Made by a program: the position numbers and the translations under genes. A stretch of DNA of 64,000 nucleotides from Pagrus major. Its lineage: Eukaryota; Chordata; Actinopteri; Spariformes; Sparidae. The notes under the pieces were generated by a model that did not search any database, had not been told where the DNA came from, and saw only the letters and a program-made list of their open reading frames with translations. The first letter of the stretch is position 1; each line of letters opens with the position of its first letter. This document shows positions 36,789 through 48,664 of this stretch, piece by piece. Where the stretch lies: the NCBI RefSeq assembly GCF_040436345.1, contig NC_133230.1:15634197-15698196 (forward strand), read 5' to 3'.

Positions 36789-37365
36789 ATTTTCTGTGAA
36801 GAAAGAAGCATTGTTGAAATTGTGGCCTGCAACAAACAAAAAAACCTACAGCGGAGATTATTGTGCACGACTCGAAAATGAATTGGCAACAATTTTGATA
36901 AATGAAGAACGGTAGGGCTGCACTATATGGTAAAAAAAACAAAACTGGACTTAGGGACCATCAATAAATTACCCTTTTGTATGTTTGATTTTTCTTCATG
37001 CTGACTCAATGATATTAGTGAAAATTCTGATTAAAAATAAAAATACTAAACTGATTTCATGTTGCACAACTATTTTGATTGCTAATGTGTTATGTATTTA
37101 TTTTGCAAAAATATTTTTATAGCGACCATAGGTAGGTCTATAGGTACAAAAGGTAGCTAATCGTCAAGATGAGAATCTTGAACAATTTTATCTTTTAAAG
37201 GCATTCAGCAGACACTGTTGCGTGAAGACAAGAGGAGCTTTGATGTGTTTTGACTCACCTGATCTAATGTGTTAGGCAAGTGAGCTAAAAATCTTAAAAC
37301 TTCAATGACAGCTAAAATCTTTGCGTTACTTATCATAGCTTTTTGTACCAAAACGGACATCTTAC

Positions 37366-37760
37366 CTGTTGTGCCCTGATTATCCGCTTCAAAATGAAAA
37401 AAACTCTGCTCACAGCACAACGTAAGTGTAGCTAACTATCCAGTGTGTCTTGGCAGAAGCTAGCTATCAGCGGTGGCACCGCTAGCTAGCTAGCTGGCAC
37501 TGAAAAAACAACAGGTTTAAGAGGAACACAGATGAACCGTCGTCTTGAGTTTGTGCCACTGCTGTAACGTTATGCAAATTATTCAAAATGACTCGCAATT
37601 TTTCCCTGCTACAGATGTGTATTGAACAAGATTAGCGCAAACACAGCTCCATGTTGGGCTTGTGTTATGCTTGTGTCTTCTTCTCCTGTTGCATGCGCTG
37701 CTTCTTCTTCGTGTTATTAATGGCGGTCATGGAACAACAAAATGTCGCATCACCGCCACC
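37366..37760 (-). promoter_or_regulatory. Promoter and untranslated exon 1 of copy B
   Basis: A donor (CACAACAG/GTAAGA) at 37366 ends an exon whose last part (GAAGCGGATAATCAGG) is the same as in copy C. The upstream sequence to about 37760 is also shared with copy C, so the promoter was duplicated with the gene. A repeated TAGC stretch lies at 37480-37494. Confidence 0.55.
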
Positions 37761-38650
37761 TGCTGGTATGGAGTACGAATCGGTGTTATAAACAAAGAGA
37801 TTTTCTCACCCAGGACGATGCATATATAGTGTATTATTACAGCTCTTCTGTCATGTATGTTTCCTTGAAGTACACACTGGTTCTACTAGCTTTGCTTGAA
37901 GCTATAAAGTCCAGTCACCAACCTATTTCCATACTAACTGAGCAAGACAATCAATTTTACATCTGAATTTCAGTGAGTTGAAACCATAAACATTTACTGT
38001 TTAGTTACAGGCAATTGCATAGTCAAGCTACAATGAGTCAAGACTTGGACATGTTGGGACACACAGCAAAAAAGAAGAGAAAGTTGACCAGAATTGAGAA
38101 ATCATTTATTTCAATACATCTCTAGAAATTAGGCTGACACTGACACATGATTAGCTTATATACAGTGCAATGTAAAAACATATTTTACTTCTATTACTTA
38201 CAAAATGAAACAAAAGAAGGACAAATATAATACTATACAAAGCATTTCAAATATTGTGGAAAATTGAGATCTGCAAAACAACTAAGGAAAAGACAGATGT
38301 GAGTTGTGGGATTTTCTGTAATAAAGTGAGTTAAACAAAAGTAGTGGTCTTTCAGTTTTGATACAGACTTGTCTCATAAGTCAAAGACCAAAGAACAGTT
38401 TACGCTCAAACCTGTATAGACAGATTTTGAGTCAAGACTTGTTAATGTCCTGCCTCCTGCATACAGTCTTTCCACTACTTTCATTAATGGTTTGCACAAC
38501 TCTAAAGCGAAGGTCAGGCTATCGAGACAACTAGTCGTGACAGTGCAGAAAAATAAGTGTCTGTGAGAGCGAGAAGTGAAACACCAAAGCGAGTCTCATG
38601 CCGGCAGCTTAAAAAAAGACAATTTGTACTTGATGTTCGCAGTCTAGTCG

Positions 38651-38656
38651 TTTATT
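38651..38656 (-). terminator. Poly(A) signal for copy C
   Basis: A minus-strand AATAAA lies about 165 nt beyond the stop. Confidence 0.5.
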
Positions 38657-38817
38657 ACATCCCACGCAGAGCAAGCTGCGGCTAATTCAAAATATCACCA
38701 ACCCCTCACCGCAAGTCTTATTTAGTCCTGAAATTCTTCAGTCCATAATTCCCAAAACAATCCAACGGCACATCACTTCAAGGTAATAATGATGTGAAAA
38801 TCTGTGTCCGTGGACTT

Positions 38818-41534
38818 TTAGTCAGAGTCACTCTCGTACTCTTGCAGTGCTTTCAATTCCAAAAATCTTGACATGTGTTCAAGTCGTATGGAGCCTCGAT
38901 GGATCCACTCCCTGTGTTGATTTTCCTAAGAGTGACAAACAAGCTTCATTATAAATACAGAAATCCATTTTTTTTTTAAAAGGAAAAGAACGTCAGTAAC
39001 TGCAGCGTTAAATGTTACTGACCTGAAAAACGACCTGTATCAAGCTGCTGTCAACCACCTGCACCTCACACCTCTGCAGGACTCCATTTAATTCTGCATT
39101 AAGGCTCTGTCCCGCGATGTAATGGGTTAAATGTGGGTATGGCCAGTCCCTCAGGTACTGACTCATAAAAGAGCTGTGACGGGTGTTTGCAACGTCGTCC
39201 AAAACATTTTCCACTGTCAAAAAAAAAAAAACACAGAGAAAGAATGTTGTTCACCAAAAAGCATCAGGTTTCAAGAAAACTACTTTTTGTCTGACGATAT
39301 ATTGTCCCAGAAATACTTGTAATACACAATATTACTGTAATTTTAAGACTATTTTACTCCACTGATATAATTATGATATATTAGCATAATAATGTGAGTA
39401 CATTCTTTTAAAAAAAAATAATAACTTTAAATTCTTAATATTCAGTCATAAGAACTGGGATGTAAAAAGATATTAAAATATCCTGTATTAGAAAAGGTAA
39501 ATTAAATAAAACCCAGCTAGTTATTCTGGCATCATGTTAGCTAAAACATTGGTAACATATGTATGTGAAAAAGAAACAAGTGTGAAAACAGCTCAACTTA
39601 CATGGTCTGCACACCAGGTGAAGTGAAGGTAAACCAACGTAAACCGGCATGTGATCATCCTGAAAGACCAAGAACCTGGAAAACGAAAAGATGTTTTACA
39701 AATTCAAAACTTTATGGAGGCATGTATTTGGATTTTCTGTAAGAAACTGTGAGATGTTATTTTATCCTAAAAATGCAAACAAAATTCTGTTGGTTCACAG
39801 ATGACGGTGGCCCTGATGAGGCAGAATTTTGCAATAGAAAACAGATGAACTATTTTACATCTTGAGAAATGAGTGAATCGTTCTTGCTCACATGACCTCC
39901 AGGTCAAGAACACACAATGTTTTACATTTTAAAGGAACACTGCTACAAGAATTCTTGCTACAAAGGGATAAATGCTCACCTTAGGCGGTTCTTTCTGCTG
40001 GGCAGCTCTGCCAAAATACCAGGCCGGAACAGGGAATTGTTGTCTTGACACTTGACTACCATGCGAGCACCGACATACAGCTGCTCCAACCTTGGTGTGG
40101 TGTCAAAGGCAATGTGGTGGCCAGACACAAGGCTCCTCCCCTTTTCTTCAAAACTAACTTTGTACTTTAATCGTCCGTCTTCTGCAAATGAAGAAATGTC
40201 AATGAGTGAAACTGGTAAAATCAACATTGCATCATTATTTGCATCAAATTGCCTTGAATGCACTTATATTACACTGAACGCAGACTTAAAGAGGTAATAT
40301 TATGCTTTTGGGGATTTTTCCTTTCCTTTATTGTGTTATGTTGCATTTTTGTGCATGTAAAGGTCTGCGAAGTGAATAAGCCCAAAGTCCATGCCAAAGG
40401 GAGCTACTCTGTCCCACAGAAAACACTGCTCCTGCACTGCCTGAAACTGTGTTACATATGATTGTGATCAATTTCCTACCCCTAAACAATTTTCTTACCT
40501 TTTGTTATCATGTCCACAATCTTTCCCCGTTGCCATCTCATGGGCCCCCTCTTCGCCAGGACAATCATGTCCACGTTGACCTCTTCTTCTGGCAAGTTAG
40601 GCCGGATCTTTGTGGTTTCACTCGAAGAATGGGAAAAAGCTGATGATACTATGACAGGGGCTGGTTCTGACACTGCGGAAAAACAAAATGTTTTCATTAA
40701 AACTAATGAGCTTGAGGGATTGGAAAATACGCATAGCTTGTCATGAGTATTTTCAGGAAAATAAACATGTATGCACCATCATAGAGGTCAAGGGAAGAAT
40801 TTTCACCCTCTGGTTCACACTGCATATCAGAATCAGAGCTGCTGAGAGATTCGTCTTCACTGTAGAACTGCGGAGGAGTTGGTGGTCGAAGGGCGCTGAT
40901 CTTGTAATCGGGGAGTCTGGTCAAGACCACCACCGCTTCTTTTGTTACACTGAGAGAGTCAGAACTGTCCTCCATTTGTGTTTTGTTGCTTGGAGTGGCA
41001 CTTGTGGAGGGAATGGACTCAAATTGGGACCCAGACATGTTTTCTGCAAAGAAAAAAACATTGTTGGAACTTGCAACAAACAAAAACCTTCAGCAGAGAT
41101 GATTGTGTTCTACTCGAAAATTAATCTGCAATTAATTTGCTAATGGATGAATTTGTTTAAGACATGTTTTAAGCTAAAATTCTAAATAGTTGCTGCTTAT
41201 AGCTACTAACATATATGGATTTTGAGCTTGTTTGTCCCAGAAAATCAATATAAAGTAAAGTGAATATTTTTATTTATGACTTAAGGACATCACTTTGTGT
41301 TTTTTCCACTACTTTTTTGACATTTGACAAGTACTTAATTGATAAGTCAGTTTGCCAAGAATGTACTTTTTGGATATTGAGGTTGAGCTTGAAATTACTT
41401 AAAAAACTACAATGTTTATTTTCCAGTTAACACAATTACATACACTTACCATCATCATCTCTTTCCTCTGTAGAGTCTGTCTTTCTCTTGTTGTGGACCT
41501 GAGAGATTCTCGTCTCCATCTCAGTCACCTCCAT
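38818..41534 (-). CDS. SETDB1-derived triple-Tudor protein, copy C (no SET domain)
   Basis: Seven coding exons: 41534-41450, 41043-40777, 40672-40499, 40181-39980, 39675-39602, 39213-39023 and 38925-38818. They join in frame to 366 aa. The first exon encodes MEVTEMETRISQVHNKRKTD and splices through GAT-G/AA into ENMSGSQFESIPS, so this gene starts upstream of the Met that aligns with the start of copy B. It then has AVVVLTRLPDYKISALRPP, SDSDMQCEPEGE, and the triple Tudor module from about 150 (MIVLAKRGPMRWQRGKIVDM, FEEKGRSLVSGHHIAFD, LAELPSRKNRLRFLVFQDD, EWIHRGSIRLEHM). It ends EYESDSD. The intron between exons 2 and 3 has a weak donor (GTGCAT), and copy B lacks this intron. No MBD or SET domain is present. 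Confidence 0.86.
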
Positions 41535-41819
41535 AATCCCTGCAACATAACATAAGGGTTTGAAATCCAGGAGATTTCACCCCATAACATACTGTACGAG
41601 TGGATGAGCCAGCTGTAAGGACACAGACCACCAGGTCATCATCGCATGAGAGGACCAAGATACAGAAGTGTGTTTAACGTATTGACTTATTGCTTTATTA
41701 ACATCACTTGACATAAGCTAGCTCGTTTGTACATTTTAGAAAGTTTAGTAGCTATAATTTAAAACCTGGAAACGTAGCGTTAATACTTGTACCAAGACTG
41801 ACAGCTTACCTGTTGTTGT

Positions 41820-42200
41820 GTCCTGATTATCCGCTTCAAAGCGACAAAAGTCTGCTCACCACAATGTAGCGCTCATTCAGCTACGGTCAATAATTTTTAA
41901 GCGTGTCGTCACTGAAACTAGCTGTTTGGTTAGCGGCGCTAGCCCCCACTACTAGCTCAGAAGTTAGCACTGAAAAATGCCAAAGGTTTAAGAGGCACAC
42001 AGTTAAACCGCTATCTTGTTTTGTTATCACGACTGTTACTAATTGTGCACAATTACTTGCAGTTTTGTCCTGCTACGTCTTCTACTACATTTGCATAAAC
42101 GGGTCTTCCTCCATTTTAACTTCCGGGTTTTCTTCTTCTTCTTGTCCTTTTATTGCGGTTGGCCAACATGTTGGCACATTACCGCCACCAAGTGGTGTGG
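41820..42200 (-). promoter_or_regulatory. Promoter and untranslated exon 1 of copy C
   Basis: A donor (CAACAACAG/GTAAGC) at 41820 ends an exon that shares GAAGCGGATAATCAGG with copy B. The homology to the copy B promoter continues to about 42200 (caccgccaccaagtggtgtgg region). Confidence 0.55.
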
Positions 42201-42244
42201 AGTGTGGATCAGGACTTTAATTTACATTTACTAATTCTGATAAT

Positions 42245-42320
42245 CAAAGGAAAAAATAAATAAATAAATAAATAAACAATAATAATAGCAATAATAATAA
42301 AAATGAAAAAAATGAATAAA
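42245..42320. repeat. AATA/AAT-rich simple repeat
   Basis: Runs of AAATAAAT and AATAATAAT just outside the duplicated unit. Confidence 0.8.
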
Positions 42321-42554
42321 ATAAAAATGGATAAGTTCCCTTCCTTCAGCATCATATTTTGTACAATAAAGTATAACACGTTCCACCGTCTCCTCTTGGT
42401 CACAAAAGTCACATCTTGTGATGTTACCAAACGCTGCCTTTGACTGTTAAATATATAGTTTTATATAGACCAATACTAGATAAACAGATATACCATCAAT
42501 TTCTCCTTATTTTAGTTCAGTTATCCTGCTTCTTCTTCTTCTTCTTATATATTG

Positions 42555-42710
42555 TGAACTTTCAGTGTTGTAAAAAGTACCCAAAAGTCATACTTGAGTA
42601 AAAGTCTTAAAGTAGGCCATCTGATATTACATGTACTTCAGTATGAAAAGTTATTTTCTGGCAATACATTTAGGCTACTTAAGTATCAATAGTACAAGTT
42701 AAACTAACTC
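42555..42710. repeat. Teleost interspersed repeat fragment (TACTTGAGTAAAAGT type)
   Basis: Words such as 'acttgagtaaaagtcttaaagt' in broken form, 'acatgtacttcagta' and 'ggctacttaagtatc' belong to a very common teleost repeat. Other pieces of it occur at 59099-59360 and 61522-61570. Confidence 0.55.
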
Positions 42711-43294
42711 AGAGGCAGCATCACATGCAAATGGTGTATTTAGCTGAATTGCAAAAGCAATGCCATTATTATTTTCATTCCAAAAGCAAGACCAGGATCT
42801 TTTTTTATTAAACAATTAAAAATGTAAGTCGTGTGTCATGCAAGAGCAGGAGTTCAATCCCCATGTTTTCATGTCTAGTTAATTCACATTCCTTTAGTAT
42901 GATACAGCTGCATTATTTAGGACAAAATAAAGTATAAAAAGTAAATAATTGCTCCTGAGATTGGCAGATACTTGAACATGATAAGGGCATTGTTATTTTC
43001 GACTGAGCTCTTTGACAAAATAAATCTTGCCGTCAGCAGTAAAAACAGAAGCTCTGGGTCAGGTTTCTTGATGCCGTGGTCCCCTGGGTGTGTGCTCAGT
43101 AGGTCCATTCAGTCAGAAACACTCACACACAACCTGATACATGTCTTGTGACGTCCCTGAGAGTGTAATGGTGTCTCCCTTTTGTTCAGAAGTGGGATGA
43201 TTCTGAAGGCTGCATGGTCAAAAACACATTTCTACAGCCAAGAGTGTAACTCCCTGCCCACTTATACTGACTTATTTCCCCCTCCCCCTCTTTC

Positions 43295-43477
43295 TCAGGT
43301 GATCTGCTCCTCCTGGTAGGTGGAGGTGGAGATGGAGCCGTAAGGATCCACCACAGTCTGGGCACAGCGCACCACCGTCACCAGCAGGAAGAAACACAAG
43401 AGGCAGAGGAAGAAGAGAGCAAAGCCCAGGTCCACGTCCACCTCAAAGGGCCTCGGAGGGAGAGCAGTCTGGTCCAT
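43295..43477 (-). CDS. ctxnd2: Cortexin-domain single-pass membrane microprotein
   Basis: A complete one-exon frame of 60 aa with its own TGA stop. Residues about 12-17 are acidic (EVDVD). A membrane segment follows (FALFFLCLLCFFLLVTVV), then the cortexin signature RCAQTVVDPYGSISTSTYQE. Cortexins and CTXND proteins share the V-D-V-D...membrane...RC...DPY.....ST(W/Y) layout and are small neuronal or secretory-pathway membrane proteins of poorly known function. The choice of CTXND2 over CTXND1 rests on its position near cers2/setdb1 sequences (human 1q21) and is less sure than the family. A possible acceptor (CTAAATCAAG) near 43584 fits a two-exon transcript whose first exon is untranslated. 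Confidence 0.8.
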   Translation of the reverse strand: MDQTALPPRPFEVDVDLGFALFFLCLLCFFLLVTVVRCAQTVVDPYGSISTSTYQEEQIT

Positions 43478-45400
43478 GTGGCCGATGGTGATGACAGCTG
43501 ATCACTGTTTATCTCTTTCCTCTCCTTGTCAGTTCAGTTGGACAGGTGTGTGCACATGTGCTCTTGAGATGACGGGGATGACTTGATTTAGGAAAAACAA
43601 AACAAAAAGACAAATGAAGATTAGAAAGGTTACAGCAAGCTTCTGGATGCAGAGACGGCACATAACAATGCTTACAGGATAAGTTCACCCAAATATGAAA
43701 ATTCAGCCATTATCTATTCGCCTTCATGCTGATGAAATGTTCAATAAAGTTTTGAAGTCCAAAAAAACGTCTTCAAATTGATATGAAAAGGCCTTATTTA
43801 CACCCTCAATACACATTTGAGTGTGTGCAACCATGGGATATGCGCTGACGCTTTTAGCTTAGCATCTACAGTGAAGATTTAGGCTAAAGAAAGGGTGAAA
43901 ATAACATCTTTTCAAATCAGTTTGGATTCTCAGGGCTTTCGGAGGCATGGATAGTGCTGAACAGGCTGTATGGAGCCATTTTTTCCCCAAAACATGAAAT
44001 TGGCATTCATTAAAATTGTACTCCACAAATTTAACACTGCATTAAATCTAAAAAATGTTTGTCTTTTTGTTTTTTCTTCGTCATCGCATCACATTACCTG
44101 TATGGGCACCTCTACCTCTGACAGCTGGGTCAGAGATTTGGGTGTGCTATGCTAGTAGCAGCTAATGTACCCTTTAGCTGCTAGCCTTAGACTGAGATGG
44201 CGAGGAGGCTATATTGGTCTGGTAAACTCATATCTTTCCAACTCCATTAAAACAGATTTTCTTTTCCATTTTCAAACTTGTAGTCTTCAGTCAACTGAAG
44301 CCGACTCAAGTGACATAACTTGAGGCAATTTATGGATTTCATGACCCCCGAGAGCCAAAAAAGACTTTATACTACTTTTTTCACATATACAGTAGTACTC
44401 CCAAAGATCTGTGACAGACAATGATGTGTAAAATCGAGAGTTCCCCTGTAATGAATTCCACATGTCAGACTAAAAACAACATCTTGCGACAGTGAAACTG
44501 CCTTTGAACTTTGTTCAATCAGCAAATTTCCCTGAAATGATTCCCTCAATTAAATCCTTCATCGCTTGGTCTGTAAAATTATTGGTTGGTTGGTTTGTAG
44601 GGAGGATGATACAAAAACTACAACATGGATTTCTACAAAACTTGGATTGAGGATGGGTCTCGGCCCAGAATAGACCCCATTAACTTTTGGTGTGGATCCA
44701 GATAAAGGGACGGACTCCCTCTCATAATAATGCGTGGATCTTGAAAAAAAGCAGCCGTATTCAGGTGACTGGTTTCGATGAATGAGTGCAGTTTGACGTG
44801 GACCCCAGATCTGGTGAAGTTAAACTATGGTTAAGCAATTATGGGTGGTTCAAAATTTAGAGTGATACAGGATTGAGTTTGATTATGGATTAGGCTTGAT
44901 TAAATTTAAGAGGACTGTTGAACCTCGAGGTCAAAACCCAAAGATATGTTGTTTACTGTCACAGAGAACATGTACGTGCTCCACATTCTAGGAGCTGGAA
45001 TTTAATGATTTTGCTTGAAAAAATACTTAAAGATTAAAAGAAGTTGTGAATGAGTTTCAGCTGACCGAGGTCTACTATTAGATAAGTCAGCTTATCTTTT
45101 CAGCTCTACTGTTTATATTTTTGACAAGGTAAACACACCCATAACATGTTATGAGATATTTCATTATCTGTCATTAATAGTCTAGTGCACAAGGCCTTAC
45201 AGATAGATTAGCTCTCACCAAATTAATTAAAAAACTTTATGAGAAGACAAAGTTGTCAGTTACATTGTTTTTACATGTTTAAAACTGATTCATAAAGCAG
45301 TTTTAATCACTTTAAAAGTTACCAACAAGACAAGATTTTAAAGAGAACCAAACGACAAAACATATGATCAATTAATTTAAAGAAATCATTTCAAACTCAC

Positions 45401-45540
45401 CATTCTACATCGTCATCAGTGACCCAGGTGTTTGTGTCTGTAAAGTCTTTCCACCACCCATCCAAACCTTTGAGGAGTCTTCATAGCATCTTCGTCTTGT
45501 GCCCGTCTGAGGTTCCTTATTACTCCAGTTACATAAGACC
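45401..45540 (-). other. ctxnd2: Probable untranslated first exon of the cortexin-domain gene
   Basis: A good donor (TAGAATG/GTGAGT) at 45401 follows a moderately GC-rich segment. The only coding candidate downstream on this strand is the cortexin-domain exon about 1.9 kb away. No open frame of note lies within it. Confidence 0.4.
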
Positions 45541-46895
45541 GTCATCAGTTACCAAAGGCTTTACTGTCCCCCTCCTCACATGATCATCACAGGAAAAATG
45601 AGCAGCCCACAAATTAGCTCCTGCACACACACATACACATGCAAGATACACAAGCATACACTTGCACCGTGCAACCTCCCCCTGGTGTGTAAAGCCTTTA
45701 TTAATACTTAAGCAGGAATTGAATAACGGTCTACACAGTTCACAAGTGAATCAAACACCCCACAGCTTTTGTTCTGCTGTCAGAAGGACCTTCATCGCTG
45801 TCACCAACTAGGCTTCGCACCTCTATTAACTCAAGCACCTCAGGCGACAATGAGCTTATTCATTATACAAGGCTTAAAAGGCAACACAGGAAGGAGGAGA
45901 AGGAGGCAAAGATTTGAGGAGGACTGGACGCCGAAGGGGGGCGTGGAGAGGAAAACCCTGACGTTGGAGCAGGAGAAACAGGAGATGCATTAGCAATTAA
46001 ATTGCCAGATGCGAGAGCAGGGTGGAAATTGACCCTGCCGCTTTAAAATGGAGATTGTTACAGTGAGGCTGCCAGTGACAAGCACAGTGTGGAGGCTGAA
46101 GTGCAGGGCACAGAGGTAAAGTGATCCCACTCCATATGCAATTAGCCAAGGAGGCCTTTGAGGCTGCAGCCAAAATACTGTAAGGGGAAAGCAGCAGCGG
46201 AAGAAGGAAGAAACAAGAACTGGTTTCTTTTTAAGATGCATGAATAAGAAGCCACCACTGATCAATCTCAAACTGTCCGACTGATGAAGAACAACTGTCA
46301 CTCCGAGATCATTAAGCAAACATGTGAGACACTTTTGGCAACAGCTGGCACCCCAAAAGTGTGGCAGCCAGGTCGTGCTCAGTGTGTCACCACTACACTA
46401 TGCCATCTGATATTGTAATGACTCCATGGTGCCTTCAGGTCTACTCTACACCAGTGTAACCAATAACTGATGGATGGTGCTCAGGTCTCCACTTCAGCAC
46501 TGACAGAATATCTCCGAGGCACATCTTTCAGCTTCTGAATTATGGCTGCATCATTTGCACGCCATCTGAAGCACAAAAACTGTACTTGTCCTCAAAATGT
46601 CAAGGAGGATCAGGACAATCAAAAGCCTTAAATAAGAACACACCGAGTTTCTGAGTTAGAAAAGAGTAAAATGATTCAAAAAACGCAATACTGCTGCAGT
46701 TACCGTTTTTGTGATGAATGCCTCGAGATGTGCTGAACAACTTCTAGTGAGTAGTTTTTGCAAAGACAATTTTGTCAAACATTTGTATTATTGTGGCATC
46801 AGTGTCTAAAAGTGCACTTTCTTAACACAATAACTAATAAACTGGTTTAAATGTATTAAAAGTAAATTGGAAGTTAAAAAAAACAAAAAAAAACA
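45541..46895. other. Intergenic DNA, nothing recognised
   Basis: Between the ctxnd2 leader and the far end of the cers2 3'UTR. It has short (CA)-rich pieces at 45625-45660 and a purine-rich GAAGGAGGAGA tract at 45890-45960. No supportable gene or clear repeat was seen. Confidence 0.5.
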
Positions 46896-46899
46896 TTTT

Positions 46900-48487
46900 C
46901 AGTTTATTATTGCACAAGAAAAAGTACAATCAAAATAGTTGCAATTTGTTTTTCTGTTGAGGGACTTATTAATTCTTCAACTAATATTTTTAAGCTTGTG
47001 GGAAAACCTTAGAAAGCCTTTTATTATCAGTTCATTGTCCTAATAACTTGATACAAACCTGACACTAAACCATTAAGAAACTGCAAAGGACACAGAATAG
47101 TTATCCACACTTTTCTTTATCGTCATCACGATTTTACATCTCAGCAACATATTATGCAGAGTAAAAACACTTTGCTTAGAAGCGAAGCTCTTTAGAGGGA
47201 GCTGCAGGTGATTGGTCGTCCTGAGCCGAGGAAAGTTAGAGGCCCAAAGCGTTACAGTGCGCTGACTGTCGGATGTGTTGGGGCACAAAGACAACAGAAA
47301 TAAAGACAAAAGGGACAAAAATTATATATTTTTTTTTACAATTACGCTTGAAATGATAAAGGCACTTGCAAATGACATGGTAGTACAAAATGTAAACCAT
47401 ACTTTGGTGTTTCATTTTTACTTAAGATTTCATTAAACGTTTCTTTTCTTTTTACAAAATGAACCAAAACACTGACAAAGAGGAAGATCTTGGGTAATAA
47501 TCAGAATAAATATGAAACTAAATTTAAATCTCTAAACTAAAAAGAAATCAGGTTTGAATTTGAATCAAACACTAATACTAAACTTGTTTACTAAATATTT
47601 AGTCAATGCTTATCCATAGTAGAAACCATAAAGTGCATCTTTGGATTGATGGCAAAAAAACAAAAACACTGAATGGAAATGCTATTGACCCGTCCAGCCC
47701 GGAAAGAATTCACAAACAGTTACTGATTGGTTTGGGCTATACTCGAACAAATTGCTCCCAAATTTAAACCGTTGACTGGACTGAAAACAAATGAAACATA
47801 AAGCAAAATAAAATCATACAACTAAAAATATTTTAGGCATAAACAAAACAAACATTTAAAATTATCTCTGTGCCGTTTTCTTCCCATAAAGGCAAAGCAT
47901 TTCAGACAAACTTCCACAAAAGGCACATTTCAACAAATGTAGCAGATGTAGCATCTTCTCACGCTCTTTCAGACTGTTAAAAAATATTATTTACCTCAAC
48001 TTATTATTTCATTTTGAACACTATTCAAACAAATATATTTTAGCAAAACCACTGGCATGAACCAAACAGACAAAGTGGCAGCTGCAGCAAGTAACTTGCA
48101 CAAATTCAGTATTAATTAATACTTACATTATTTACTTATTACAGTAAATAGACGTAAATCAGGTATGGTCCATAGAGAGACATCGCCTTAGTCCTCCTCA
48201 CAATGTGGTTATTTTGAGCAAAAAATCAGTCAAGTTTAAGGGCAGTGATATTCAGAAGAGTTTTAACAGACTGTGCAGGAAAAAAACACCTGTCCTAACC
48301 ACAGAGTCTCTCTAAAACACTTCTAATAAAACACAAAGCGACAAGCAGGCAGGTTTCGGCATGAGGCAACTTGGTCAACAGCACAAAATCTTGGTGAGAG
48401 AAAAGAGGAGAAGGTGTAACGAGATCATTGTGGTTCTCCATCACAGTCTTCCTCCATAGAGAAGTGAAATTAACCACGTCGAGCTAC

Positions 48488-48566
<79 letters not shown>

Positions 48567-48664
48567 GCCACTTTCAAGATCCCGCGCTCCTGTTCTTTGG
48601 CTTTCAGGTGAGAGCCGCATGTGAGGGCCCGTCATCAGCCTCGTCTCCACCTCTCACAGTCCAA
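46900..48664 (-). other. cers2: cers2 3'UTR (long)
   Basis: Non-coding DNA follows the stop. The nearest clear minus-strand AATAAA words are near 47018 and 46902, which would give a 3'UTR of about 1.7 kb. Earlier cleavage cannot be excluded. Confidence 0.45.
48491..48565. repeat. (TG)n microsatellite, about 37 units, in cers2 3'UTR
   Basis: An uninterrupted TG run of about 75 bp. It starts about 100 nt beyond the cers2 stop codon, so the mRNA would carry a (CA)n tract. Confidence 0.95.

Larger units (their letters stand above)
33310..37790 (-). repeat. Tandem segmental duplication, unit 1 (holds copy B)
   Basis: Sequence beginning 'gttacaggcaactgca' at about 33324 recurs at about 38004 (gttacaggcaattgca). 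The end 'accgccacctgctggtatggag' in broken form near 37755 recurs near 42180. Between them the gene, its introns and its promoter correspond in order. The unit is about 4.4 kb. Confidence 0.75.
37985..42215 (-). repeat. Tandem segmental duplication, unit 2 (holds copy C)
   Basis: Second unit of the duplication described for 33310-37790, in the same orientation. The units are separated by only about 200 bp. Coding exons are more alike than introns, which have many small insertions, so the duplication is not recent. Confidence 0.75.

Noticed and set aside
24834-41534. Catalytic setdb1 split over the three genes
   Set aside because: Each gene has its own promoter-like exon, start and stop, and repeats the same Tudor exons. 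No pre-SET cysteines or SET motifs (such as NHSC) were found in any frame in the interval.
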